From positions 67,001 to 131,000 of the forward strand of contig NW_005196094.1 of assembly GCF_000372725.1 (NCBI RefSeq): a stretch of 64,000 nt of DNA, written 5' to 3'. Source of the DNA: Emiliania huxleyi CCMP1516. Taxonomy: Eukaryota > Haptophyta > Isochrysidales > Noelaerhabdaceae. Within the stretch, counting starts at the first letter, position 1, and every line of letters starts with the position of its first letter. Below the pieces are notes generated by a model. It searched no databases and was not told the origin of the DNA. It worked only from the letters and a program-made list of their open reading frames with translations. Positions 28,826-39,116 of this stretch are shown piece after piece. Made by a program: the position numbers and the translations under genes.

Positions 28826-29879
28826 GACGGCTGCGACTCGAGGCAGTTTCCCGCTCGCGACAAGGAGATTCCGGAAGGGGGTGGGGGGTGTCAGCTACAT
28901 TTATAGATCAGTCACAGGGTCACAGCTGAGGTTGTGTGCCGCGGTACGCAGCGTAGATGGTAGGGGTTCTCGAGAGTCGCTCGCGCGCCGTCCTCGCGAG
29001 AAAGCTTACGGCGGTGACTAAAGGTCCGCACACCGCAGCAGCGAGCAGGGCTCGCCCGGGCCGGCCGCACACACCGGCACGCGAGAGACGGGTGTCTCGT
29101 GTGTGTGTGTGTGTGTGTGTGCGGGCGCGAGAGGCGGGGGTCTGTGACGTGTGCCGGCTGTCTGCTGTCGTGGGGGGGGGGGGGGTGTCGTGAGCTGTGA
29201 TGACCGGGCGGGCTATTTCGGCTATACGAGAAATATCGCAAAGACGCAAACCCGCAATCTCGGCTACACCGGCCTATACGTACTGCTACTGGGCTGGGTC
29301 TTTACCTCTTTAGGCATTGAGTGGGGTTGGCACTCCCATCGACCCTCATGACCTCCTGCGGTCTCTGAGATGGACACCAGTGGGTGTGGGACCACAGCCA
29401 GGATACACTCGAAGGCTGGGTAAGCAGTAGAGGTCGCGATACTCGACGTGTCCCACATGGAGACCGATGGTCTGTGTCGCTGTCGCGTGTCCCCTAGCGT
29501 GTCCCGTGTCGGCACGCTGTCGACACAGGACGTCGAGCGACACCGGTGGCAGTGCCACCCAGGAGTGGTCGGGCGGTCTCCCGTCATGAAAGAGCCATCA
29601 TGTGATCCGTACGATGATTCCTGACAACCGCCTCAGTCAACTTTCGTCACAGTTCCCGCTCTGAGAGGAGCTGCGGGTCAGCTCGACAGCTGGAGCTGTG
29701 TCGCCGGCGTGCGGCGGCCTGCCTCCGGAGGTGCCTCTGAGGTGGACATTTTTTGGTCACCGGGAGAGAACGCGTTCGAATTTTCACTCCGGAACTTCAA
29801 CTCCGCACGCGCACCGGCCAGGGCTACAATAGTGCCAGTGAGGCGGAGGCGCGAGTCGGAAGGCGCGACATTTTCTTAC
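28826..29879. other. intergenic, microsatellite-bearing
   Basis: Holds a (TG)n tract at 29100-29122 and a G-run at 29173-29185. The 29260-29700 stretch has lower GC and no supported ORF. It lies immediately upstream of the tyrosine-recombinase element and may belong to an older insertion. Confidence 0.4.
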
Positions 29880-30039
29880 AAACTGCTTGCTGTCACCCGT
29901 GAAGGGTGACATGATGGTGTTTTACCGCGAGGGGTTGCAACGCGCCGTAACGGCACCGCACATATTACGTGCTAGCCGACACGCGCGTCGTGCAAGCCTC
30001 GACCCTGCTCTCTCGGAGTGCCGCTGAAACTCTCGCGCC
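29880..30039 (+). repeat. left 160-bp direct repeat of the recombinase element
   Basis: Starts AAACTGCTTGCTGTCACC and contains the short palindrome GTCACCC GTGAA GGGTGAC. It ends CTCTCGCGCC directly before the ATG, so it must supply the promoter and leader. It matches 32121-32280 base for base by eye. Confidence 0.85.
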
Positions 30040-31809
30040 ATGGTGGAAGGGCCGATTGTCAAGCTCTCCGGAGACCCCGACGTCGACGAGGATGAGCGCC
30101 TCAAGCAGATTGAGGGAGAGACCCTCCTCTACGATGTCCGCAAGGGGTCGTGGCTCTCAGTCGCTCTATCGCTGGATGAAACATACGCCACAAACGAGCA
30201 CGACGAAGACTACATTGCCGTACCGGCGAAGGTCCTCCTCGTGGCGATCGGGATCGTGTACTCCAAGGAAGAACTCAAGTGGTACGGGCAGGACTCCGTT
30301 CTTTCTCCGCACAGGCTGAACGCTATCGCTGTGGCCGCATACGCTTCAGAGCCCAAGTTTTTCGACCCGGACGTCGACGAGCCGTTTCAAACCTGCTGGC
30401 ATTGCCGAGAGCAGATGCGGCAGTTTGCGGCGGTGCAAGTGGACCTCGATGACCAGGATAACGCCTTCGTCGTCCGGGACGAGCTGGACCGCTTGAACGC
30501 TGAACAGGAGATGTTTGAGTCTGACGGCCCGCTGGCCGTGTACAATCATTTGTTTGTGGACGATCTGCGGGACAATGAGTACTGCCTTGGCGCATGGACT
30601 CTCCTCCACTACATCGTGGTCTGGTCGCTGGAGCCGCCGGACGAGGACGCCAGTTCCGACGAGGTCAGAACGACCAAGCTGCTTCTGGCCATGGCCAAGA
30701 AGAGGGACGAGGCGACCTTCGACGCGTCGGAGTGCGACGCGGTGGCGGGCCTGCTGCAGGCGGCGGAACGGATACCGGCGGCGCTGCTGACCGATGACCT
30801 CTCCTTCACGGGGGCTAAGTACCTGATGCAGACGGCGGCCGTCATGGAGGATCCCGAAAGGGTGCCTGGCGTCCTCAAGGCGGGACTGCCCAGGCTGCTC
30901 AAACAGAAGGACACTTTGAGCAAGTGGGTCGGCAATGGCGCCGCGGCATTTTCACATCTGACGACGCTGGCTCAGCTATGGTGCTCGAGCAAGCCTGTTG
31001 ACTTCGACGTGCTGGAGGTCATTGAGCGGAACCTCGCGGACAATGACGGCCGGTGGCGTGACGTGACGCCGGCGGAAAACATCAAGTATTTGGTCGACTC
31101 GGGCGCCGGGACGGGTGCTGCCAACAAGACACCCGAGGGTGAGAAAGGGACCCCGGTCACTAGGGAAAGCGAGAGGGCCGCGACTGCGCTACTCGCCGCG
31201 ACGGAGACGTGGCGGGCGAGCGGGGAAGATGTCTTCGCATTCATTCAGGTCGTCCTGCAATCGGGGCACGCCAAGAGCGTGAAGTGGCTGCTCGAGCAAA
31301 CGACGTCGGCGGGACTGCCGAAGGGGATGGTCGAGGACGACAATGCCGTGGCACCAGAGAGGTGGGATCAGTACTTCCTCCGGTGCGTCATGGAGAGCGA
31401 AGACGGCGGGGTCGACGTGGACCTGGAGGAGCAGGCGTGGACGGCGTCCGCCATCGACAGGACACTCGACGGCGTCATGCAGGCGGTGTTGTCTCCGACG
31501 GAACGCGAGCACAAGACATTCCACTCAAAACGAGTATGGCTGGCCTCGGCGCTCAAGGCGAATAAAGTGAGCGACGGCGAGGTCCAGGCACTATGCAGAT
31601 GGATGTCGGCGGACTCGTTGCGCTTGTACGCTCGTATGGACTGGGCGTACCAGGGACGATGTAGGGAGGAGGCGTGCAGTGCACAATTCCAGACCATTAA
31701 TGCAACGAGCCTGCCAGTACTCGACCCGATTCGATATGGCGAAAACAACTCGATCCTGATGCCAGACCTCAGAGGGGGGGCGTCGACGATCGAGACGGAG
31801 CGGGCGTGA
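30040..31809 (+). CDS. tyrosine-recombinase-like protein of the element
   Basis: 589 residues, one frame, in codon use less GC-extreme than host genes. The C-terminal part reads FHSKRVWLASALKAN, GEVQALCRWMSADSLRLYAR. It gives His495, Arg498, Trp521 and Tyr530, i.e. HxxR, then W after 23 residues, then Y after 9. That is the box II geometry of phage-integrase-type recombinases. The N-terminal ~400 residues match nothing I recognise; they contain CWHCREQM, a possible metal site. The first catalytic Arg of box I was not located with confidence. The expected role is integration or excision of this element by a circular or DNA intermediate. Confidence 0.55.
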   Translation: MVEGPIVKLSGDPDVDEDERLKQIEGETLLYDVRKGSWLSVALSLDETYATNEHDEDYIAVPAKVLLVAIGIVYSKEELKWYGQDSVLSPHRLNAIAVAAYASEPKFFDPDVDEPFQTCWHCREQMRQFAAVQVDLDDQDNAFVVRDELDRLNAEQEMFESDGPLAVYNHLFVDDLRDNEYCLGAWTLLHYIVVWSLEPPDEDASSDEVRTTKLLLAMAKKRDEATFDASECDAVAGLLQAAERIPAALLTDDLSFTGAKYLMQTAAVMEDPERVPGVLKAGLPRLLKQKDTLSKWVGNGAAAFSHLTTLAQLWCSSKPVDFDVLEVIERNLADNDGRWRDVTPAENIKYLVDSGAGTGAANKTPEGEKGTPVTRESERAATALLAATETWRASGEDVFAFIQVVLQSGHAKSVKWLLEQTTSAGLPKGMVEDDNAVAPERWDQYFLRCVMESEDGGVDVDLEEQAWTASAIDRTLDGVMQAVLSPTEREHKTFHSKRVWLASALKANKVSDGEVQALCRWMSADSLRLYARMDWAYQGRCREEACSAQFQTINATSLPVLDPIRYGENNSILMPDLRGGASTIETERA

Positions 31810-32120
31810 GCTGCTCCATAACACCGGTCGAAGGACGACGACCGACGACTACAAAGCTACCGGGCCGAAAGGCGGTAGTGGGCTGCAGGGCCGGAAGGCG
31901 GCAGTGACCTGCGGAGCTGACTCCGCAGATCAAGAAAACTCGGACAACAGACATATATGCGCCAACGCGTCCTCAAAGGGCATCTCTTGGGCACCGGACC
32001 GCGACGGCCTACAAAGGGGCTTTCGAGGAGGGGGGCGGCCTCGTCGCGGCGGCGGGACGATTCTCTCTTTTCTTGACCCTCAATACAGCGGCGTATGAGA
32101 AGCAGGCCTGACAATCGGCA

Positions 32121-32280
32121 AAACTGCTTGCTGTCACCCGTGAAGGGTGACATGATGGTGTTTTACCGCGAGGGGTTGCAACGCGCCGTAACGGCACCGC
32201 ACATATTACGTGCTAGCCGACACGCGCGTCGTGCAAGCCTCGACCCTGCTCTCTCGGAGTGCCGCTGAAACTCTCGCGCC
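32121..32280 (+). repeat. right 160-bp direct repeat of the recombinase element
   Basis: Second copy of 29880-30039. Between the ORF stop and this repeat lies ~310 bp with inverted pieces (GGCCGAAAGGCGG / GGCCGGAAGGCGG near 31863-31900) that may act in termination. Confidence 0.85.
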
Positions 32281-32960
32281 CCCGTGTAAGATGAAAGACC
32301 TGCCCTGGGTCTGTCTCTCACACAAAAACACAACCCCGGCCAAGACGCACAAGCTCAGACAGTCGAGAAAGGGATAGACAGCAACGACAGTCAGAAGTCA
32401 GCGCTGGGTCCCAGGGCGAATGCGATGACGGCCTCTCTCTAGTGTGAGCTCTAGCTATAGTGAGCTCATCGCTACTATATGCAGCGAGTTAGGAGCCGAC
32501 CGACCCTCGCGTCCGGTGCTCACCGACGGCCGGGCGGGCCACCCGCCCACGCGCCGCCTACGCGCAGCGCGTCTGTCTCTCACACCCTCACTGTCGTCGC
32601 ATGCGAGGTTCTTGTTTCTTATCACCCTACTGTGAACCCAGCCACGTAACGCCTACACACTCGAGCCGAGGGTCAAGGAGAGAGTGCCTGAGAAACAAAG
32701 AAACAACCTTGGGCGGGCGGGTGGTGAGTCGAGACTCCGGAGAAGGCCGCGAACCAGAAATCAGGACCAAAAGAATTCTCCCTGCGTCGACATGCGGCGA
32801 GACAGCCCACGATTTACGTCCCTGCTCCACTCATGTCATGAGGGGGCAAGGGAGAGAAGAAGAAAATTTCGGCCCGCCGAAACGGACGGGGGCCGCCCGG
32901 CATTCACAAACGAAGAGAAAGCGGACAGCAAAAGGAACACAACGCACTCTCTCAGTTCTA
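32281..32960. other. intergenic, no gene seen
   Basis: Between the recombinase element and the TA-flanked MITE. Contains palindromic GAGCTCTAGCTATAGTGAGCTC near 32450. No ORF here has a supported start or family. Confidence 0.4.
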
Positions 32961-33327
32961 GGGTTGTCAAACGTTAAGAGCTGACGACAGTGTTGCTAGT
33001 GTTACAGTAACAACAGAACAACAGTGGGGCTCCCCAACAACAGTAGCTAACGTTAGGCCGACTGAACAACAGTAAGGAAGGCCTGGCTGTGACCCACGAC
33101 GATCTCCAGCGTCCAGTGCGGGTAATACCCGAAAATACCCGGGAAAACGCAGGTATTTTCGGGTTTTACCCGGGTTTTTTGGCATTTTCTGCTTGCTGAC
33201 CACCGAACAACAGTAACAACAGTAACAAACAGTAGCAGCATGGGCTGGGGTGAACACTTGAACAACGTTAAGGATTTCAGCCAACACTAGCGCAACTGTT
33301 AGGCCCCAAATTAACGTTTGACAACCC
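32961..33327. mobile_element. MITE, TA target site, copy A
   Basis: 367 bp flanked by TA on both sides. Perfect terminal inverted repeats GGGTTGTCAAACGTTAA. The interior has AACAACAGT runs, itself partly inverted, and an inner hairpin of TACCCGAAAATACCCG type. It has no coding capacity. The TA duplication is typical of Tc1/mariner and some other superfamilies. A second copy lies in reverse at 48917-49293. Confidence 0.8.
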
Positions 33328-33873
33328 TACTCCAGTTCTCACATGACAAGCGATCCCACGTCCCACGACAGCGAGTGTGGGGACTACATGACCCGTACTT
33401 AAAGGGTGTGGAGGGGCCCGTCCGCAGAGAGTCCAGAGAGCTAGGCGGCGCGGGCAGACAGTAGCTCAGTAGGATGTAGGAGCTCTAACTTTATCCGGCG
33501 GGGGCCTGTTCCTTTTTACCCATCTCACAGTAGAGAGGTGTCCGTTTTTATTTATTTATTTAACTTTATCCGGCCCGAAGAGCTCTGAGTCTGACCGACA
33601 TGTCTCGGGACTCCCTCCTGCACATACACGGCAGTCGGCAGCGCGCGCGGCACTTGCACTCTTATTTGACTATATGTGCACAAAAAGAATGAGCAACCAG
33701 TACGAGGTCGCGGCGCTGTCGTCTCCAGCTGTGACAACGTGTCGCAAGCGGGAAAGCGGAGAGGTGCCCGCGCCCGCGGACAGCTCTCTCCCCACGATCG
33801 AATCAATCATCTCGTCGCAATCCATCGCCGCGTCCAGAGTGTGGTCCATGGCGGCTTCAGCCGACCCTACGCC
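33328..33873. other. intergenic, 3' of the acyltransferase gene
   Basis: Contains the direct repeat AACTTTATCCGGC (33487 and 33562) and TTTATTTATTTATTT near 33548. No coding segment found. Confidence 0.4.
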
Positions 33874-34908
33874 TCAGCCAAAGTCGCCCCCCTCGGGCGG
33901 CACAGCTCCGAGCTCGCCGCCCAGCCGGCGGTGCAGCTCGGTGCGCAGGGCGCGCACCTCCTCCTCGAGCGTGTGGGCAATCACCTCGTAGAGGAGGGTC
34001 GGCTGCTGGTCGAAGGGCGGCTCTCCCCGCAGCTGGAGGAGGTGCGACAGGTCGACCGGCTCGCCGAAGATGACGTGTATGTGCGTGCCCAGCTGCGGCC
34101 GCGAGAGGATCGAGGTTGAGCCGGGCGTGGTCGGCTGCACGCGGTCGAGGCCGACGTGGTAAAAGGGGAGGACCTGCAGCCGCTGCGGCTCCTCCACCGA
34201 GGCGACCAGCCGGCCGACGCCTCGCCGGAAGGGGTGGATCCGCCCGTCCTGCCGGATCTTGCCCTCGGGAAAGTAGTGCACCCAGTCTCCCTGCTGCAGC
34301 TTTGCGATGATGGTGTCGAGCTCCTTCTGCCAGATGCCGGCGCCGCGGACGATGGGCAGCGCCTTGCTGGCCTCGGCCCACTTTTTCAGCATCGACCCCT
34401 CGCGAAAGCACACGTCGTGGCCTGACACCGGCGGAGGAGGAGTGAGCGCATCCGCGGGAGATGGCGGGAGCTGCGGGCGGAGGGCGTCACCGCAGACCGC
34501 CCAGCGCATCTCCGCCGCACCGCGCAGGAGGAGCCGCGCCGGCACGACGGCGGCCAGAAGGTGCGGGTCGTCGATCGTGGCGATATGGTTGCACACAGAG
34601 AGCAGCCCTGTGCCCGCCGGCCGCGCAAGACTCCGCTCGAGGTGGTGGCCGTCGTGCACATGCAGGTGGTTGGCGCCGCGCACAAACAGTCTGCACACGG
34701 GCCCGACCGTGCCAATCGTGACGGACTGGCGCGTCTCCTCGTCGTGGTACACCGCCAGGCCCGTCGCCGCGGCCGCGGCTGCCGCCGCGGCCTTCCCAGC
34801 GCTCGCAGCACTTCTCCGCATGGCCCGATCAACAAAAATAACGCACGGCCACTCAGCGGGCTGGGAAGAGGACCGCCGCAAGCGGCGTGGCGTGGGTCGG
34901 TTGTGCAT
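33874..34908 (-). CDS. tafazzin-like phospholipid acyltransferase
   Basis: Two exons, 34908-34491 and 34421-33874, separated by a 69-nt GT-AG intron that happens to be open. Splicing restores RWAVCG|HDVCFREGS, as in the family. Motif I is NHIATIDDP (HX4D) and motif III is VHYFPEGKI. VKLQ-like stretches and GAGIWQKELDTIIAKL match tafazzin between the two. The protein is ~320 aa. Tafazzin transfers acyl chains between cardiolipin and other phospholipids on mitochondrial membranes. The N-terminus (MRRSAASAGKAAAAAAAAAT after an alternative ATG at residue 30) is basic and Ala-rich, compatible with organelle targeting. A related glycerophosphate acyltransferase is less likely given the NHxxxxD and spacing. 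Confidence 0.8.
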   Translation of the reverse strand: MHNRPTPRRLRRSSSQPAEWPCVIFVDRAMRRSAASAGKAAAAAAAAATGLAVYHDEETRQSVTIGTVGPVCRLFVRGANHLHVHDGHHLERSLARPAGTGLLSVCNHIATIDDPHLLAAVVPARLLLRGAAEMRWAVCGDALRPQLPPSPADALTPPPPVSGHDVCFREGSMLKKWAEASKALPIVRGAGIWQKELDTIIAKLQQGDWVHYFPEGKIRQDGRIHPFRRGVGRLVASVEEPQRLQVLPFYHVGLDRVQPTTPGSTSILSRPQLGTHIHVIFGEPVDLSHLLQLRGEPPFDQQPTLLYEVIAHTLEEEVRALRTELHRRLGGELGAVPPEGGDFG

Positions 34909-35160
34909 CCCTCCGGGGGCCCCTCTGCGCCGGGGAGGCGTTGTTGGAGGCTAGGACGCAAGCGTCCGTCGCCCTTTTCAAACTCGGGGCCCACTCCGCT
35001 ACGCTCCGACCCGAATTTGGAGGGCCTGAAAAGTTTAAGGTGTTGCTGCGCAAAAGGGGGAACCGCGGCAGAGTAGTTGCGTCTGCGCGGGTAGAGCCCT
35101 TTTGCGCGGTATTAACGCACACACCCCGCGACAGCCCCGCAAGGCGCGCGATACACACAG

Positions 35161-35940
35161 CTAGAAGTCAGTCACCGTCCTCAGGCGGGGGTCACAGAAC
35201 ACCGAGTCCATAAAGCTAAGCTCCTCCTCGCCTTCAGGCTCAGCAAGCTGCATCGACACCGGCCCATCAGCGGTTAGAGGGGGGAGATCTAGAGGATCAT
35301 CTGAGTTGGAGCTAGCGGCGGCGGCCGAGCTAGCGGCGGCGGCCGGGGTGCGAACCGGCGGCATCACTGATTCAGGCTTGAACCCGGGCTGCTGGTAGGG
35401 CAGAGTGATGCCGTTGGCAGCGGCGCGCTCCTCAGCCCAAGACAGGAGCTCTTCAAAGCGGTTGACTCGGGGCAGTAGGGCAGCTATGGGCACATGATCT
35501 CTAACCCCCAAAAGCCCCAAAAGGGCAGTGCCCTCGTCTGGGCGCCTGAAGATGGAAAAGGAGCCAGTCGGGTTGCTAGCGTGCACGTCTGGTAGCTGCG
35601 TGTAGCCGGCGACAACACGCGGCGGTGGCGGCAGCGGCGGTGGCGTTGGCAGCGACGACGGTGGAGGCACAGGACCGCACTCACTGTCCCACCGCCATCC
35701 GGTCGGAAGCTGGTAGTCGCCCCGCATCTCGACTACCCGCAGTGCAGCATCCAAAGGCGTCTGAAAAAAGTCGAGGTTCTCTCTGAGATGATAAATGTCT
35801 TCTGCAGCATGATGGTCCATCACAAAGTAGTCGCCATATTCCCACTTGCCTAGGAATGTCTGCGCAGGCTCGAGGTCCCAGTTAAACTTCCGGTGTTGAA
35901 ACCCTTCGTAGCCAACTACGTGCGGTTGGTGCTGTGGCAG
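35161..35940 (-). CDS. hypothetical ORF, family unknown
   Basis: An open frame ends at a TGA/TAG near 35161 and has an ATG at 35820, but protein-like sequence continues upstream of it (FNWDLEPAQTFLGKWEYGDY, ~35900-35830), so the true start lies in another exon or the copy is truncated. It contains a Pro-rich linker and NPTGSFSIFRRPDEGTALLG, and ends acidic (EGEEELSFMDSVFCDPRL). GC is lower than in neighbouring genes. No family recognised. A fragment of a mobile-element ORF is possible. Confidence 0.4.
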   Translation of the reverse strand: MPQHQPHVVGYEGFQHRKFNWDLEPAQTFLGKWEYGDYFVMDHHAAEDIYHLRENLDFFQTPLDAALRVVEMRGDYQLPTGWRWDSECGPVPPPSSLPTPPPLPPPPRVVAGYTQLPDVHASNPTGSFSIFRRPDEGTALLGLLGVRDHVPIAALLPRVNRFEELLSWAEERAAANGITLPYQQPGFKPESVMPPVRTPAAAASSAAAASSNSDDPLDLPPLTADGPVSMQLAEPEGEEELSFMDSVFCDPRLRTVTDF

Positions 35941-36166
35941 TAGCGGACATGAAGACGTACCGGGCCGTCCAGCCCAGCGAGGGGGGGGGAGGGGTCTCGG
36001 TTTCGTGAGGCTAATACCTGGCTAATACTTGCGGCTTTCGGGGAGGGGCCTCGGACTGGCGAGTCCAGCTCAACCTGACTTCTTTCCCTCCTCCCTCGAG
36101 GCTCGAGGCAGCGAGTAGGCAGCGAGAGGAGGTCTCGAGCGCCTATATGAAGGTATGTGAGATGTA

Positions 36167-36310
36167 TCCTTCCAACATCCTGCTCGTGCAGGTGGGGACC
36201 CTGTCTGTCCTCGTCCCATCCGCATCGTCCCTCGTTTGGCCCCTGTGTTTTCTTTTTTGTCTATTTTCTTTCTTTCTTTACTAGGCACGGGACTGGCGCG
36301 CACTGGCACT
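36167..36310 (+). repeat. short interspersed repeat copy with CTTT tail and shared 3' motif
   Basis: TCCTTCCAACATCCTGCTCG then CAGGTGGGGACC, matching the reverse of 43747-43845, and a (TTTC)n tail ending ~36280. Immediately after comes the reverse of the CCAGTGCGCGCCAG motif seen at 13815 and 51094. Confidence 0.55.
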
Positions 36311-36443
36311 GATGACAACACCGTATTGGTGCACTAATACACATTCTGTGTGAGCTCTGTGTCTTGATTTGCCAACAATATACCTACAATACACAAAAAG
36401 AAAGCGTGCTCACCGCCCGCCGTGCGCCGCCCCGCAAACAACC

Positions 36444-38490
36444 CGTGTATAAAGCCTGTCCACCTACACTGGGGACACCGTGCGCACGACGGGGCAATCC
36501 TAGCGCAGGCCCCGCACGCGGCCCTGCTGCCCTCCCGTCGGCTGAAATCGACCAGGCCCATCGCCGTGGGCCCACCGGCGACTGCGGCGGCCCTAGCACC
36601 GGCCGATTGTTTGAGCGATGGCCTGTGCTGCGGCCGTCTCGGACGTTCAAGCGGCGCCAGCCAGCGGCTCGGCCGCGCATCCTTCACACACGCCGCCACG
36701 ACCGGGATGAGAGGGCCCGGTGTCGAGCCATGGTGTGAGCTGCATGTGCGCGGCGGCCGTGGCGACAGCAGGTCCACCAGACGGACCTCAAAGCTTGCCG
36801 TCGGCGTGCTGTCGTGGCGAGAGCGCGAGACAGCTGCAGAGGAGCCGAGTGCAGTGGCGAGCCAGAGGCTACCTGGGTCACCAAGTGGTAGCCCTTGCCC
36901 ATTCTGAGCAGGGCTGTGCTTTGTGGGGTTGTGCTTGAGTGTGTGTGAAGTGGGAGTGCGTGCCGGCGGTGTCTGTGGGTGAAACGGGCGTGTGTGAGGC
37001 CGTAAGAGCCATGGTATGAGCCAGGGTGGGCTTCATCACCCAAAATAAGGACGGTTTGGGACAGCTCAGACTTGATACTGATGGGCCTTGGCCAGGAGAG
37101 CGACAGAGAAGGCGAGGTGGTGAGCTGGGAAGCCGCTTTGTCTGCACCTGGACGTGTCGTGATGAACTGCCGAAAAGTACTATTTGCGGCTATTGCTCAA
37201 AACCTTTGGAGAGAAGGCCTACATATTATGACTGCATCCATGCGTCTGGTGCATATGGCCCGCGGGTCGGGACATATCTCGGTCGGTGTCGCTGGCCCAG
37301 GCCCATCAGTATCAAGCCTGAGCTGTCCCAGACCGCACTTATCTCGGGTCTTCAAGCGCTCACACCGGCTCGTGATGCTCCGGTGTAGGCGCTCGAGAGC
37401 ACTCCCGGTGGCCTGTGCCGAGCGATTGTGAGGGCTTTACGGAGGTCATTGTCGGCGCCACCGACCGTGAAATGTCCCGATCCACAGCCCTCATGCACCA
37501 GACGCATGGATGCAGTCATAATATGTAGGCCTTCTCTCCAAAGGTTTTGAGCAATAGCCGCAAAAGGCGCTTCTTGGCACTTTTCATCGCGACACGTCCA
37601 GGTGCAGACAAAGCGGCTTCCCAGCTCACCACCTCGCCTTCTCTGTCTCTCTCCTGGCCAAGGGCCATCAGTAACAAGCCTGAGCTGTCCCAAACCGCCC
37701 TTATTTGGGGTGATGAAGCCCACTCTGGCTCATACCATGGCTCTTACGGCCTCACACACGCCTGTTTCACCCACAGACACCGCCGGCACGCACTCCCACT
37801 TCACACACGCTCAAGCACAACCCCACCAAAGCACAGCCCTGCTCAGAATGGGCAAGGGCTACCACTTGGTGACCCAGGTAGCCTCTGGCTCGCCACTGCA
37901 CTCGGCTCCTCTGCAGCTGTCTCGCGCTCTCGCCACGACAGCACGCCGACGGCAAGCTTTGAGGTCCGTCTGGTGGACCTGCTGTCGCCACGGCCGCCGC
38001 GCACATGCAGCTCACATCAAGGCTCGACACTGGGCCCACTCATCCCGGTCGTGGCGGCGTGTGTGAAGGATGCGCGGCCGAGCCGCTGGCTGGCGCCGCT
38101 TGAACGTCCGAGACGGACGCAGCACAGGCCACGCGTCGCGCCGCCGGCCAAGCCCAGCCTCTCGGCGGACCCCGGCCGTGCCAGAGGCAGCCCAGGTGGC
38201 GCGTGGGGCCGCGGCTCGGCGCTGGGAGCGCGCACGGGGCCCGTCCTCCAGGCCGACCACCTGTAACGGCCACACCCCTGAAGAGAGCTTGGATTGCCCC
38301 TCGACCCGCACGCGAAGTCCCACTTTGGCATGCTCGTGCTCGTCGCCATCTTCGTCTTTTTTGCTCATTCTTCTTGCGCGTCCCAGCGGCCCTAGTGCCA
38401 CCAGCAAGCAGCCGGCTGCATGGGGCGAGAGGGTGCGTTTGAACGGCCTTTTCAAAGGTGTGAAAAACAGGTGGACAGGCTTTATACGTG
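36444..38490. repeat. 2-kb palindrome (nested inverted repeat)
   Basis: Two arms of ~676 bp (36620-37295 and 37455-38130) are inverted copies, ~95% alike by eye at their outer ends, around a ~160-bp spacer. A further outer pair CGTGTATAAAGCCTGTCCAC (36444 and 38490 side) extends the symmetry. A ~50-bp block with GCTGTCCCA..CCGCACTTAT occurs again inverted inside the left arm, so the structure is nested. ORFs within it are mirror images on both strands, without conserved features. It is likely a foldback element or an inverted duplication product. Confidence 0.8.
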
Positions 38491-38505
38491 TGTGTGTGTG
38501 TGCAT

Positions 38506-39068
38506 ATGCGCCCGGGCGGCTGCGTCGACACGCCTGGCTGGGTAAACAGCATTGGCGTGGACTGCGACGTGTACGCGTCCGAGCACTGCGCGGGCGGCCG
38601 CTTCCTGCCCGCCGGGGCTTGGGCGAGTGGCGTTGACTTTGGAGAGCCGGAGAAGCACTGCTGCGCGTGCGGCAAGCCGCCCGATCGAGGACCAGGGGAC
38701 ATCTCGAGCGACAGCGGGTGCGTCGACACCGTTGGTTGGCAGAATCTCTTTGGGGCGACGTGCGACGATTACTCCTCGGCGGGCCGGTGCGCTGGCGGCG
38801 CCTTCACGCCGGGGGAGGAGTGGACGAGCGGGCACGACTTTGGTGAGCCAGAGAAGCATTGTTGCGAGTGCGGCAAGCCGGCACCCTGCGTCGACACGCC
38901 ACACTGGCGCAATCATTACGGCGCAACGTGCTCCCTCTACGAAGCGGAGGGTCACTGCAGAGACGGAGCCTTTCTCCCTGCGCACGAGTACACAGCGGCA
39001 GCTGAGTTTGGCTCGCCCTGGAAGCACTGCTGCGCCTGCGGCAAGGGTCGGGGGTCCCCGCCACCGCT

Positions 39069-39116
<48 letters not shown>

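Larger units (their letters stand above)
29880..32280 (+). mobile_element. tyrosine-recombinase element with 160-bp direct terminal repeats
   Basis: A 2401-bp unit bounded by two 160-bp direct repeats that look identical (29880-30039 and 32121-32280). It carries one open reading frame (30040-31809) whose ATG follows the left repeat directly. The end of the protein has the spaced HxxR..W..Y residues of tyrosine recombinases. No reverse transcriptase is visible. It therefore resembles a Crypton-like element, although Cryptons usually lack terminal repeats of this kind; a deleted DIRS/Ngaro relative is the alternative. Identical repeats and an open ORF suggest a young, apparently whole copy. No clear target duplication was found. 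Confidence 0.6.

Noticed and set aside
36334-38729. Several mirror-image ORFs of 90-240 codons
   Set aside because: They arise in the palindrome arms and appear on both strands by symmetry.
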